Below, one piece after another: positions 11,114-22,672 of a stretch of 64,000 bases of DNA (position 1 is its first letter; each line of letters begins with the position of its first letter). The notes under the pieces were generated by a model. The model worked only from the letters and a program-made list of their open reading frames with translations, did no database searches and was not told where the DNA came from. Source of the stretch: Rapana venosa (taxonomy: Eukaryota; Mollusca; Gastropoda; Neogastropoda; Muricidae); contig CM054145.1 of the NCBI GenBank assembly GCA_028751875.1, positions 51,281,856 to 51,345,855 of the forward strand, written 5' to 3'. The translations under genes and the position numbers were made by a program.

Positions 11114-11611
11114 ATGGTGTGGAAACACAACACCTGTGTGAATGCGCTTTTGTCAGATTTTTTGTTGTTGTCCATATCTACCGGCAGGAAAAGGCCTACT
11201 CTTGCAGAAGCCCTAAACCAAAACTATACAACAAAGAAAGAGACAAGAAAGAAAGAAAGAAGTAAAGAAAGAAAGAAAGAAGGAAAGGAAGGAGTATACA
11301 ACAGCAACAATAAATAAGCAACCAGCCAAACAACTGACAACCAAACCCACCTAAACCACAACTACCACAACCCCTAAAGAAGTTATCATAGAACAAAAGT
11401 AAAACATCTGTAGCAATAATAGGAAAAAGAACACCCCCAAAAACAACAACAAACAACAACAACAAAACAACAACAAACAAACAACCAATAAACAAACCAA
11501 CAAGAACAAAAAACACAGAGGCAAATTTCATGACAGAAAATTCAATGTGCAATTTTCTCTAGATATGAAGAACTTGAATCTTCTGACAGCTAGAAAAGAA
11601 AAAAAAAATCT

Positions 11612-11684
11612 TGGTTCGGCTGGGGGTCGAACCCAGGACCTCTCGCGTGTGAGGCGAGCGTGATAGCCACTACACTACCGAACC
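11612..11684 (-). tRNA. tRNA-Val (CAC), array copy 3
   Basis: Same 73-nt sequence as copy 2, with D-loop GGCTATC, and followed on its own strand by a T-rich run. The unit between this copy and copy 4 is shortened to 1312 bp by an internal deletion. Confidence 0.95.
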
Positions 11685-11852
11685 AGTTGATAACTTCTTA
11701 ATTTACAGTCACAACAAGCAAGTTAGAAGTAAGTTTTGCACCATGGATGTTTATCAAATACACCCCAAGCTTTATAGAAACTTTGGACAATATATCTCTG
11801 CAGACTTCTTTGTACGCTGTGTTCGTGTGTGGGTGTGTGTGCACACGAGCGC

Positions 11853-11889
<37 letters not shown>

Positions 11890-12040
11890 TGTGAAGGCGC
11901 TGTGTACGTGTGCGTTCATATTTCATTTAACATCTCTCCATCTGTTAATGCATACCTCGCATGTGCCTGCATGGGATCTGGTGTGTTTGTAATTATTTAT
12001 TATTTCTAAACAATCGAATAAGCGCCCAGGTACAATTTTC

Positions 12041-12073
<33 letters not shown>

Positions 12074-12238
12074 TGTGTGTGTGTGTGTGTGTGTAGAGAG
12101 AGAGAGAGTATGTGCGTGTAAGTGTGTGTGTGTAAGTGCATGTGAGTGTGTGTGTGTGTGTGTGTGCAAGAGAGAGATAGAGAGAGAATGTGTATCATGT
12201 GTGTGAAATTGTAAGCAGGTATGCATCATTGTATGCTC

Positions 12239-12273
<35 letters not shown>

Positions 12274-12923
12274 CGCGCGCATGCGCTTGGGCTTGTGGGT
12301 GCATGTGTGTGTAAGTTTGAAGGCGCTTGTGTATGTGTGGGTTCAATTTCATTTCACATCTCTTCATCTGTTAATGCATACCTTACATGTGCCTGCATGG
12401 GCTCTGGAGTGTGTGTAATTATTTATTATCTATTCATGTATTCTTGTATTTCTAGACAATAGAATAAGCGCCCATGTGCAATTTTCTTTGACATCTAGCT
12501 TGCATGTAGTTTTGTACATTGTGTCATTCCATCAGCACAGTGGCCTATGGTAGGTTAAAAAAGGTTACAAACGCAAAATCTCATCATCATTGGTTACCCA
12601 TAGAGCTCTAGACAAAGAATGAAAAACGGAAACAAAATAACCAACCAGCCAAACATCTGACAACCAAACCTACCTAAACCACAACTACCACAACTCCTAA
12701 AGTAGTTATGATAGAACAAAAGGAAAACATCTGTAGCAATAAAAGGAAATAGAACACCCCCCAAAAAACAAAACAACAAGAAGAAACAAACCAACAACAA
12801 CAAATAAACCAACAACAACAAAAAAACCCGGAGGCAAATTTCAAGACAGAAAATTCAATGTGCAATTTTCTCTAGATATGAAGAACTTTAATCTTCTAAC
12901 AGCTGGAAAAGAAACAAAAATTT

Positions 12924-12996
12924 TGGTTCGGCTGGGGGTCGAACCCAGGACCTCTCGCGTGTGAGGCGAGCGTGATGACCACTACACTACCGAACC
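12924..12996 (-). tRNA. tRNA-Val (CAC), array copy 4
   Basis: Same sequence as copy 1, with D-loop GGTCATC. The downstream T run on the minus strand is shorter than in copy 1 (AAAATTTTTG context), still five T in a row. Confidence 0.94.
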
Positions 12997-13142
12997 AGTT
13001 GGTAACTACTTCTTAATTTACAGTCACAATAAGCACGTTAGAAGTAAGTTTTGTTCCATGGACATTTATCAAATACACTCCAAGTTTTATATAAACTTTG
13101 GACAATATATCTCTGCAGACTCCTTTGTATGGTGTGTGTGTG

Positions 13143-13177
<35 letters not shown>

Positions 13178-13587
13178 TAGTTAGTTCTTCAGTTTAACGT
13201 CCTTCCACCAAAAGGTGATATCAGAGGATTAAGTGTGTGTGGTGTGTGTGTTGTGCGCGCGCGCGCGCGTGCGTGCGTGCATGTGTGTGTGTGTGTTAGA
13301 GTGTGTGTGTGTGTGTGTGTTGTGTGTGTGCGGTGTGTGTGTGTGTGTTAGTTCTTCAGTTTAACGTCCTTCCACTAAATAGTGATATCAGACATGTGTG
13401 TGTGTGTTGTGTGTGTGTGTGTGTGAGAGAGTACGTGTGTGTAAATGTGTGTGTAAGTGCGTGTGTGTGTGTGTGTATGTGTGTGTGTATGTGTGTGCGT
13501 GTGTGATGGAGAGAGATAGAGAGAGAATGGGTATGTGTGTGAAATTGTAAGCCCGTATCCATCAGTGCATGTTCATGTGGTGTGTGT

Positions 13588-13631
<44 letters not shown>

Positions 13632-13789
13632 CGCGTGCGCTGTGTGTGTGTGCAAGTGTGAAGGCGCATGTGTACCTGTGCTTCAATTTCATTTCACATC
13701 TCTTCATTTGTTAATGCATACCTGACATGTGCCTGCATGGGCTCTGGCGTGTGTGTAATTATTTATTATTTGTTTATGTATTCTTTTAT

Positions 13790-13960
13790 TTCAAGACAAT
13801 AGAATAATCGCCCATGTGCAATTTTTTTTTGACATCTAGCGTGCATGTAGTTTTGTACATTTTGTCATTGCACCAGCACAGTGGCCTACTGTTCTGAGAG
13901 GGGGAACAGGTTTTAATGTGTGAGCAAGCTGTTCTGCACACGCCCTTGTACATAAACATA
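13790..13960 (-). mobile_element. Decayed SINE A inside array unit 4
   Basis: AGACAATAGAATAATCGCCC, TGACATCTAGC, TTTTGTACATTTTGTCATTG, CACAGTGGCCTACTGTTCTG and GTGTGAGCAAGCTGTTCTGC match reversed SINE A. The fuller form in this unit is what makes it one of the long units. Confidence 0.7.
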
Positions 13961-14212
13961 TCTCAGTTGATTTATTCCTTTCTTTTGACTTTTTTAAAGA
14001 AATAAGTAGTGAGAGCTGTAATTATGCTACTAAAACAATTTCATGCAGTTTTTATTTTATTTTACACTCACTGATTTATGAAAAGTAAACTTAACTGCCA
14101 ATATGGTTGATATTAAAAATTGTTCGCTTATTTCATTGTTTCCTTTTAAAGAAATGAGTGATAAATTTATCAGGTGATAAGAAAATTTGTCAGTACTTAA
14201 AACAAAAGTCAT

Positions 14213-14663
14213 CCTGAAGTCGGAATGCAGCGACCTGAATGGTATGTTACAAAAGGTTACAAACGCAAAATCTCACCATTGGTTACCCAGAGAGCTCTAG
14301 ACAAAGAATGAAAAAAGGAAATTGAAGGATAGATAGAAATACCTAGAACATTTAACGCTGAATTGAAAATGGAAAAGAAAAGAATCACTTGTAAACATGA
14401 ATAAAACTCAACAAAAACAATTTAGGCATATAAATCAAACAAAGAAAGACAGAAGGAAAGAAATAATGACTTATGACAAACAACAAACATAAAGAAAAGT
14501 CTATGAAAAGGATTAAGAATAAAGAAATCCAAGTGGAAATCAGATTTTTTTTTTACATTCCTGGGCAAGAGGTCCGAGGTTGATCACAGATGAAATTTAG
14601 CGTTATGCGGCCGTTTTTCGTTTTGTTAGCCACCATCAGGGTAACTGCATTCCGACTTCAGGG
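14213..14663. mobile_element. Foldback (family D) element, array unit 4
   Basis: Arms begin CCTGAAGTCGGAATGCAGC and end GCATTCCGACTTCAGGG. It is shorter than the others because part of the AT-rich centre (the GATAGAGAACAGG segment of unit 2) is deleted. Confidence 0.68.
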
Positions 14664-15166
14664 ATGGTGTGGAAACACAACACCTGTGTGAATGCGCTTT
14701 TGTCAGATTTTTTTGTTGTCGTCCATTTCTACCTGCAGGAAAAGGCCTACTCTTGCAGAAGCCCTAAACCAAATCTATACAACAAAGAAAGAGAGAAGAA
14801 AGAAAGAAAGATGGAAAGAAAGAAAGAAAAAAGGAAAGGAAGGAGTAAACAAATGCAACAATAAATAAGCAACCAGCCAAACAACGGACAAACAAACTAC
14901 CTAAACCACAACTACCACAACCCCTAAAGTAGTTATGATAGAACAAAAAAACCCATCTGTAGCAATAAAAGGAAATAGAACAACCATCCCCCAAAAAACA
15001 ACAACAACCAACACATCAAGAACAACAAACAAACCATCAACAACAAATAAACCAACAACAACAAAAAACCCGGATGCAAGTTTCACGATAGAAAATTCAA
15101 TGTGCAATTTTCTCTAGATATGAAGAACTTTAATCTTCTAACAGCTAGAAAAGAAACAAAAAATCT

Positions 15167-15239
15167 TGGTTCGGCTGGGGGTCGAACCCAGGACCTCTCG
15201 CGTGTGAGGCGAGCGTGATAGCCACTACACTACCGAACC
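15167..15239 (-). tRNA. tRNA-Val (CAC), array copy 5
   Basis: D-loop GGCTATC, otherwise identical to copy 1; T run of six on the minus strand after the gene. Long stretches of the following unit closely match the unit after copy 6. Confidence 0.95.
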
Positions 15240-15371
15240 AGTTGATAACTTCTTAATTTACAGTCACAACAAGCAGTTAGAAGTAGGTTTTGTACCATGG
15301 ATGTTTATCAAATACACTCCAAACTTTATAGAAACTTTGGACAATATATCTCTGCGGACTCCTTTGTACGC

Positions 15372-15453
<82 letters not shown>

Positions 15454-15649
15454 GTGCGTGTAAGTGTGTGTGTAAGTGCATGTGTGTATGTGTGTGTGTG
15501 TGTGTGCGTGTGTGAGGGACGGAGATGGAGAGAGAATGTGTATGTGCGTGAAATTGTAAGCGCGTATGCATCAGTGCATGCTCATGTCTGTGTGTGTGTG
15601 TTGTGTGTTGTGCGCGCGCGTGTGTGCACGGGATTGCGGGCGGTTGTGG

Positions 15650-15685
<36 letters not shown>

Positions 15686-15927
15686 AAATGTGAAGGCGCA
15701 TGTGTACGTGTGCGTTCAATTTCATTTAACATCTCTTCATCTGTTAATGCATACCTCACATGTGCCTGCATGGGCTCTGGAGTGTGTGTAATTATTTATT
15801 ATCTATTTATGTGTTCTTTTATTTCTAGACAATAGAATAAGCGCCCATGTGCAATGTTCTTTGACATCTAGCTTGGTTGTAGTATCAGGTGATAAGAAAA
15901 GTTGTCAGTACTTCAAACAAAAGTCAT

Positions 15928-16456
15928 CCTGAAGTCGGAATGCAGCGACCTTAATGGTATGTTACAAAAGGTTACAAACGCAAAATCTCACCATTGGTTA
16001 CCCATAGAGATCTCACCATTGGTTACCCATAGAGCTCTAGACAAAGAATGAAAAAAGGAAATTGAAGGATAGATAGAATTACCTATCATAATGACAGAGA
16101 ACAGGTATAGGCAGAGAAAAGAAGTCCATCTTTTTATACAGAAGATTTAACGCTGAATTGAAAATAGAAAAAAAAGAATCAATTGTAAAAATGAATAAAA
16201 CTCAACAACAAAGATTTAGGCACATAAATCAAACAAAGAAAGACAGAAGGAAAGAAATAATGACTTATGACAAGCAACAAACATAAAGAAAAGTCTATGA
16301 AAAGGATTAAGAATAAAGAAATCCAAGTGGAAATCAGATTTTTTTTTACATTCCTGGGCAAGAGGTCCGAGGTTGATCACAGGTGAAATTTAGCGTTAAG
16401 CGGCCGTTTTTCGTTTTGTTAGCCACCATCAGGGTAGCTGCATTCCGACTTCAGGG
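15928..16456. mobile_element. Foldback (family D) element, array unit 5
   Basis: CCTGAAGTCGGAATGCAGCG..GCATTCCGACTTCAGGG, with the same 25-bp internal duplication as the unit 2 element. Confidence 0.7.
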
Positions 16457-16962
16457 ATGGTGTGGAAACACAACACCTGTGTGAATGCGCTTTTGTCAGA
16501 TTTTTTTGTTGTCGTCCATTTCTACCTGCAGGAAAAGGCCTACACTTGCAGAAGCCCTAAACCAAATCTATACAACAAAGAAAGAGAGAAGAAAGAAAGA
16601 AAGATGGAAAGAAAGAAAGAAAAAAGGAAAGGAAGGAGTAAACAAATGCAACAATAAATAACAAACCAGCCAAACAACTGACAAACAAACCCACCTAAAC
16701 CACAACTACCAAACCCCTAAAGTAGTTATGATAGAACAAAAAAACAAACATCTGTAGCAATAAAAGGAAATAGAACAACCACCCCACAAAAAACAACAAC
16801 ATCCAACACATCAAGAACAACAAACAAACCATCAACAACAAATAAACCAACAACAACAAAAAACCCGGGTTGCAAGTTTCACGATAGAAAATTCAATGTG
16901 CAATTTTCTCTAGATATGAAGAACTTTAATCTTCTAACAGCTAGAAAAGAAACAAAAAATCT

Positions 16963-17035
16963 TGGTTCGGCTGGGGGTCGAACCCAGGACCTCTCGCGTG
17001 TGAGGCGAGCGTGATAACCACTACACTACCGAACC
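16963..17035 (-). tRNA. tRNA-Val (CAC), array copy 6
   Basis: The D-loop reads GGTTATC, the form common in animal tRNA-Val genes; the rest is identical to the other array copies. Downstream minus-strand T run is present. Confidence 0.95.
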
Positions 17036-17169
17036 AGTTGATAACTTCTTAATTTACAGTCACAACAAGCAGTTAGAAGTAAGTTTTGTACCATGGATGT
17101 TTATCAAATACACTCCAAACTTTATAGAAACTTTGGACAATATATCTCTGCGACTCTTTGTACGCTGTG

Positions 17170-17212
<43 letters not shown>

Positions 17213-17327
17213 GGGAGAGAGAGAAGAGAGAGAGAGAGAGAGTGAGGAAGAGGAGAGGGAGAGAGAGGAGAGAGGAGAGAAGAGTATGTGGTGTAGTGTG
17301 TGTAAGTGCATGTGTGTATGTGTTGTG

Positions 17328-17358
<31 letters not shown>

Positions 17359-17768
17359 TGTGCGAGTGTGAGGGAGGGGATGGAGAGAGATGTGTATGTG
17401 GTTGAAATTTTAACGTGTATGCATCAGTGCATGCTCATGTGTGTGTGTGTGTGTGTATGTGTTCGTGTGTGCGCTTGGCGCCTCTGTGGGTGCGTGCGCT
17501 AGCGTGGTGTGTGTGTGTGTGTGTGTATGTGCAAATGTGAAGGCGATGTGTCACTGTGCGTTCAATTTCATTTAACATCTCTTCACATGTTAATGCAGAC
17601 CTCACATGTTCCTGCATGGGCTCTGGCATGTGTGTAATTATTTATGATCTATTTATGTGTTCTTTTATTTTAAGACAATAGAATAAGCGCCATGTGCAAT
17701 GTTCTTTGACATCTACTTGGTTGTAGTTTTAGGTGATAAGAAAAATTGTCATACTTCAACAAAAGTCA

Positions 17769-18276
17769 TCTGAATCGGAATGCAGCGAACCTTAATGGTA
17801 GGTTAAAAAGTTACAAACGCAAAATCTCACCATTGTTACCATAAGATCTCACATTGAGTACATAGAGTCTAGACAAAGAATAAAAAGGAAATTGAGGATA
17901 GATTTACCTATTCATAATGCAGAGAACAGGTATAGCAGAGAAAAGAAGTCCATCTTTTTTATACAGAAGATTAAGCTGAATTGAAAATAGAAAAAAAGAA
18001 TCAATTGTAAAAATGAATAAAACTCAACAACAAAGATTTAGGCACATAAATCAAACAAAGAAAGACAGAAGGAAAGAAATAATGACTTATGACAAACAAC
18101 AAACATAAAGAAAATCTGTGAAAAGGATTAAGAATAAAGAAATCCACGTGGAAATCAGTTTTTTTTTACCTTCCTGGGCAAGAGCTCTGAGGTTGATCAC
18201 AGGTAAAATTTAGCGTTATGCGGCCGTTTTTCGTTTAGTTAGCCACCATCAGGGTAGCTGCATTCCGACTTCAGGG
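17769..18276. mobile_element. Foldback (family D) element, array unit 6
   Basis: Same layout as in units 2 and 5, but the left arm has many one-base losses relative to them (for example GTTACCATAAGATC where sisters read GTTACCCATAGAGATC). Confidence 0.6.
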
Positions 18277-18815
18277 ATGGTGTGGAAACACAACACCTGT
18301 GTGAATGCGCTTTTGTCAGATTTTTTGGTTGTCGTCCATTTCTACCTGCAGGAAAAGGCCTACTCTTGCAGAAGCCCTAAACCAAATCTATACAACAAAG
18401 AAAGAGAGAACAAAGAAAGAAAGAAGGAAAGAAAGAAAGAAAGAAGGAAAGGAAGAAAGAAAGAAGGAAAGGAAGGAGTAAACAACAGCAACAATAAATA
18501 ACGAACCAGCCAAACAACTCACAACCAAACCCACCTAAACCACAACTACCACAACCCCTAAAGTAGTTATGATAGAACAAAAGTAAATCATCTTTAGCAA
18601 TAAAAGGAAATAGAACACCCCCCCCCTCCTCCATAAAACCCCCAAAAAACAAAAAACAGACCCTAATAAACAAACAAAACGAAACAAACCAACAACAATA
18701 AAGAAACAGCAATAAAAAGATAACCCGGAAGGCAAATTTCACGAAAGAAAATTCAACATGCAATTTTCTCCAGATATGAAGAACTTTAATCTTCTAACAG
18801 GTAGAAAAAAAATCT

Positions 18816-18888
18816 TGGTTCGGCTGGGGGTCGAACCCAGGACCTCTCGCGTGTGAGGCGAGCGTGATAGCCACTACACTACCGAACC
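18816..18888 (-). tRNA. tRNA-Val (CAC), array copy 7
   Basis: D-loop GGCTATC, otherwise identical to copy 1; a T run follows on the minus strand. It is the last array copy; the unit to its right has no further tRNA. Confidence 0.95.
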
Positions 18889-19024
18889 AGTTGACAACTA
18901 CTTCTTAATTTACAGTCACAATAAGCATGTTAGAAGTAAGTTATGTACCATGGATGTTTATCAATTACACTCGAAGCTTTATAGAAACTTTGGACAATAT
19001 ATCTCTGCAGACTCCTTTGTATGC

Positions 19025-19063
<39 letters not shown>

Positions 19064-19104
19064 GTTCTTCAGTTTAACGTCTTTCCACTAAATAGTGATA
19101 TCAG

Positions 19105-19212
<108 letters not shown>

Positions 19213-19537
19213 GAGTTTGTGTGTGTAAGTGTGAGTGTAAGTGCGTGTGAGTGTGTGTGTATGTGTGTGTGAGAGGGAGAGAGATAGAGAGAGATAGAGA
19301 TAGAGAGAAGGTGTATGTGTGTGAGACTGTAAGCGCCTATGCATCAGTACATGTGCATGTGTGTGTGCATGTGCTTGAGCGCTTGTGCGTGCGTGTGTGT
19401 GCAAGTTTGAAGGCCCGTGTGTATATGTGCGTTCAATTTCATTGAACATCACTTCATCTGTTAATGCATACCTCACATGTGCATGCGTGGGCTCTGGCGT
19501 GTGTGTAATTATTTTTTATCTGTTTATGTATTCTTTT

Positions 19538-19652
19538 ATTTCTGGACAATAGAATAAGTGCCCATGTGCAATGTTCTTTGACATCTAGCTTGCATGTAGT
19601 TTTGTACATTTTGTCATTGCACCAGCACTGTGGCCTACTGTTCTGAGAGGCC
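19538..19652 (-). mobile_element. Decayed SINE A inside array unit 7, split by insertion
   Basis: GGACAATAGAATAAGTGCCC through GTGGCCTACTGTTCTGAGAG. It resumes at 20163 with GAACAGGTTTAATGTGTGAG after a 505-bp insertion. Confidence 0.65.
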
Positions 19653-19657
19653 GAACA

Positions 19658-19848
19658 CGCAAACACAACGCAATTTTATTTCACAAGGGTAATAGAGTAA
19701 ATAAGAAGACTTTTTTTTCGTCCAGCCTTCAAAAAGAAAAGAAAAGAAAAGAAAAAGCTGCAAGAAAAACAAAGGCATAATTATGATACATATGAAAATA
19801 CACACACATGGATATCAACTGATCCACAAGAGAGAGAGAGAGAGAGAG

Positions 19849-19898
<50 letters not shown>

Positions 19899-20162
19899 CA
19901 GATAGATAGATAGCCAGCCAGCCAGCCAGCCAGACAGATAGACAGACAGACAGGCAGTCTGAGATAGAGACAGAGATAGCGGGACAGAGAGAGGAAAAGA
20001 AGTATGGAAACCAGATATAAATGTTGTATTAATACATCTTAGGAAGGAGATATGTTGTATCACATTGTTTCATCAAAAGATCTTGATACATTGTTTTAAA
20101 TTTTTTCAGATTAGTTTCTTATTTTTTAGTTTGAAGGAAATCTATTCCACAGCCACCCCACA
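19658..20162 (-). mobile_element. 505-bp insertion with LINE-like tail, probable 5-bp target-site duplication
   Basis: It interrupts the SINE remnant of unit 7; GAACA flanks it at 19653-19657 and 20163-20167. It starts with AATTTTATTTCACAAGGGTA and a TCGTCCAGCC block, a tail also seen at 21818-22430 and 43972-44035, and then holds GA, GATA and CAGC repeats. No protein motif. Confidence 0.55.
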
Positions 20163-20361
20163 GAACAGGTTTAATGTGTGAGCAAGATGTTCTGCACACA
20201 ACTTTGTACATAAACATATATGAGTTTATTTATTCCATTCTTTTTACTTTTGTAAAGAAATGAGTAGTGAGAGCTATAACTATGCTACTAAAATATTTCA
20301 ATGCAGGTGGGTTTTTTTTTTTTTAACACTCACTGATTTATAAAAAAAACACAAAAAAACA

Positions 20362-20446
20362 GAGGAACAGGATTTAATGTCTGGGCAAGATGTTCTAGGT
20401 GGGTTTGCACACACGGGGCCTCGGTTTATAGTCTCATCCGAGGGAC
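20362..20446 (-). mobile_element. SINE A fragment
   Basis: GGAACAGGATTTAATGTCTG, GCAAGATGTTCT, then CACACGGGGCCTCGGTTTAT and AGTCTCATCCGA: the reversed core of SINE A. Both ends are missing. Confidence 0.75.
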
Positions 20447-20635
20447 GTGGTGTGGTATGGTGTGGTGTGGTGTGGGGTGGGGTTGTGTAGTGTGGTGTGG
20501 TGTTGTATGATCTGGTGTGGTGTGGTGTGGTGTGGAGTGGGTGGTGTAAGTGTGGTGTGTATGTGTGTGTGTGTGTGTGTGGTGTGTGTGTGTGAGAGTG
20601 TGTGTGTGTGTGAGGTAGTGTGTGTGTGTGTGTGA
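20447..20635. repeat. (GTGGT)n then (TG)n repeat
   Basis: Pentanucleotide GTGGT/GTGTG repeats grade into TG repeats. Confidence 0.95.
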
Positions 20636-20714
20636 TGGGGAAGGTAAGGGATTCATATACATGTGAGGTGTTTTTTATTTTATTTTATTATTTTTTTTTT
20701 TTGGGGGGGGTGGA

Positions 20715-20795
20715 TAATATGACAAAGCACTCATGTGCTTTCTTTTTTTACATCCAGTCCCCGTGTGTATGCTGTTTTTAAAATTTTGTCATCTC
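20715..20795 (-). mobile_element. SINE A 3'-tail fragment
   Basis: GCACTCATGTGCTTTC, ACATCCAGTCCCCGTGTGTA and AAAATTTTGTCATCT, the reversed tail of SINE A. Confidence 0.7.
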
Positions 20796-20810
20796 TGTGT
20801 GTATATAGTG

Positions 20811-20851
<41 letters not shown>

Positions 20852-20964
20852 TGATGCGGAGGCAAGGGGCTGACATACAGTCATGTGCAGTGGGGTTTTT
20901 GTTTGAGTGATTTTTTGTTGTTTGTTTGTTTGTTTTCAAACAAAACCATTATCCTAGCGCTGTA

Positions 20965-21060
20965 ATAATAATAATAATAATGTATGGAATTTATATAGCG
21001 CTGAATCTTGTGCGCTGAATCTTGTAAAGCAACAAATCAAAGCGCTCAGATTTTTTTTTC
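20965..21060 (-). mobile_element. LINE-type 3' tail (family G) with (AAT)n
   Basis: An AAT run followed by GGAATTTATATAGCGCTGAA, then CTTGTAAAGCAACAAATC and AAAGCGCT. A GCGCTATATAAAT(TCCAT) end with a trinucleotide tail resembles the 3' ends of L2/CR1-type LINEs; that assignment is inference. Confidence 0.6.
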
Positions 21061-21157
21061 CTAGCGCTGTACTCGAACTCTGGCATGTATCATTTCTCTC
21101 CTCCCACCCATCCACTCAATCTCCATCCCCCCAAATACACACACATACATACATACA

Positions 21158-21159
<2 letters not shown>

Positions 21160-21212
<53 letters not shown>

Positions 21213-21575
21213 GCCACGCACGCACAACAAACACGCACACGCACGCCACACACACACACACACGCACGCATGCACACAAACACATACACACAAACGCACG
21301 CACGATGCACACACACACGCACGCGCGCATGAACACAGCACGCACACACTGCACACACACGCACACACGCGCGCATGCACCACACACGCACGCGCGCATG
21401 ACACACACGCACCAAACACCACGCACGCACGCACGCTGCACACACACACGCACGCACACACAGCATGCACACACACATGCACACACGCATGCACACATAC
21501 ACACACGCACGCACGCACGCATGCACGCACACACACGCACACACACACACACACACGCACGCATGCACACACAGA
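21160..21575. repeat. (CA)n/(CGCA)n tract
   Basis: About 0.4 kb of CA, CGCA and TGCA repeats, giving long artefactual open frames on both strands. Confidence 0.95.
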
Positions 21576-21785
21576 GGTTCTACCTCCCTCCCCCCCCCTC
21601 CTTTCACCAACCAAAATTAACTGAGCACTATATCATAAAGGTTTTTTGTTTGATTGTTGTTGTTGTTGTTGTTTTTAAAGATATTCCTTCTCGTATAAAT
21701 ACGGTAAAAAAGATTTGTTGTTAAAGTTACAGCCAAACAGATGAAAAGAAGAAATAGAAAAAAATAAATGCCAAAAGGAAACAAT

Positions 21786-21821
<36 letters not shown>

Positions 21822-21854
21822 GAAATTTTATTTAAAGAGGGTAATAGATTAAGT

Positions 21855-22381
21855 TTCCAGTCAGTTACCAACTCGCCCCCCTTCTAAAACATTCCAGCAT
21901 CCCAATGAGCACTAAGGCAAAACTCATCAACGCCATCTAGTTCCAACACTCACATACCAGTGTCAGACATGGGCCCTAACAAAAGCCTTAGAGAGAAAAT
22001 TGGTCACATGTGAAATGCGCTGCCTGAGAAAAGCTGTCAACAAAACCAGACGCGACAAGATCAAGAATGAGGTGATCAGAGACATGGTCGGACTAACACC
22101 AATTCTCCACCATATCGAACAACAAAGGATCAGGTGGTTTGGTCACCTCACTAGAATGCCGCCCAACCAACCAGCCCTACGGGCATACACCATCAAATAC
22201 AATGGCTGGAAAGCCAGAGGTAGACCAAGGAGACGATGGAGCAACTCCGTGGCTGACACCCTGCGAGCCCATGACCTGTCACTACATCAAGCCTCCCGCC
22301 TAGCTGCAGACAGACGTCTGTGTCTCCCCGCGACGCCGAAGGGCACCAGCGGAAGATGAAAGAAAGAAAGAAAGAAAGAAG
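21855..22381 (+). pseudogene. 5'-truncated LINE reverse transcriptase C-terminus, with 12-bp target-site duplication
   Basis: The conceptual translation contains YQLAPLLKHSSIPMSTKAK, then, after a one-base frameshift near 21937, VPTLTYQCQTWALT, TCEMRCLRKAVNKTRRDKI, RIRWFGHLTRMP and ARGRPRRRW, ending at a stop at 22357-22359. These are typical of the region after the polymerase domain in non-LTR retrotransposons; an RTE-like clade is likely but unproven. A GAAA-rich tail follows. AATAGATTAAGT occurs at both 21843-21854 and 22382-22393. The endonuclease and catalytic RT core are missing, so it is a dead-on-arrival copy. Confidence 0.88.
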
Positions 22382-22672
22382 AATAGATTAAGTACAATGA
22401 CTTTTTTCATCCAGCCCTCAAAAGGAAAAAAAAGTATAAACACCAAAGAAAAGCAATATATTTGAAAGAAAAGAGAGAGAGAGAGAGAGGAGACAGAGAC
22501 AGAGACAGAGACAGACAGACAGAGACAGAGAGAGAACGAGCATGAATGATTTTTTTCAACCCATACTTCAGGGAGAAGCAGGAATTGTGAACAAATGAGA
22601 CATATATATATATATAAAAACACCCAATGACATCACTTCTAATGATTTATAATAATAAAGAAAAATAATGTT

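Noticed and set aside
21061..21724. Long Cys/Val/Ala and His/Thr-rich frames
   Set aside because: Direct translations of CA/CGCA microsatellites on both strands.
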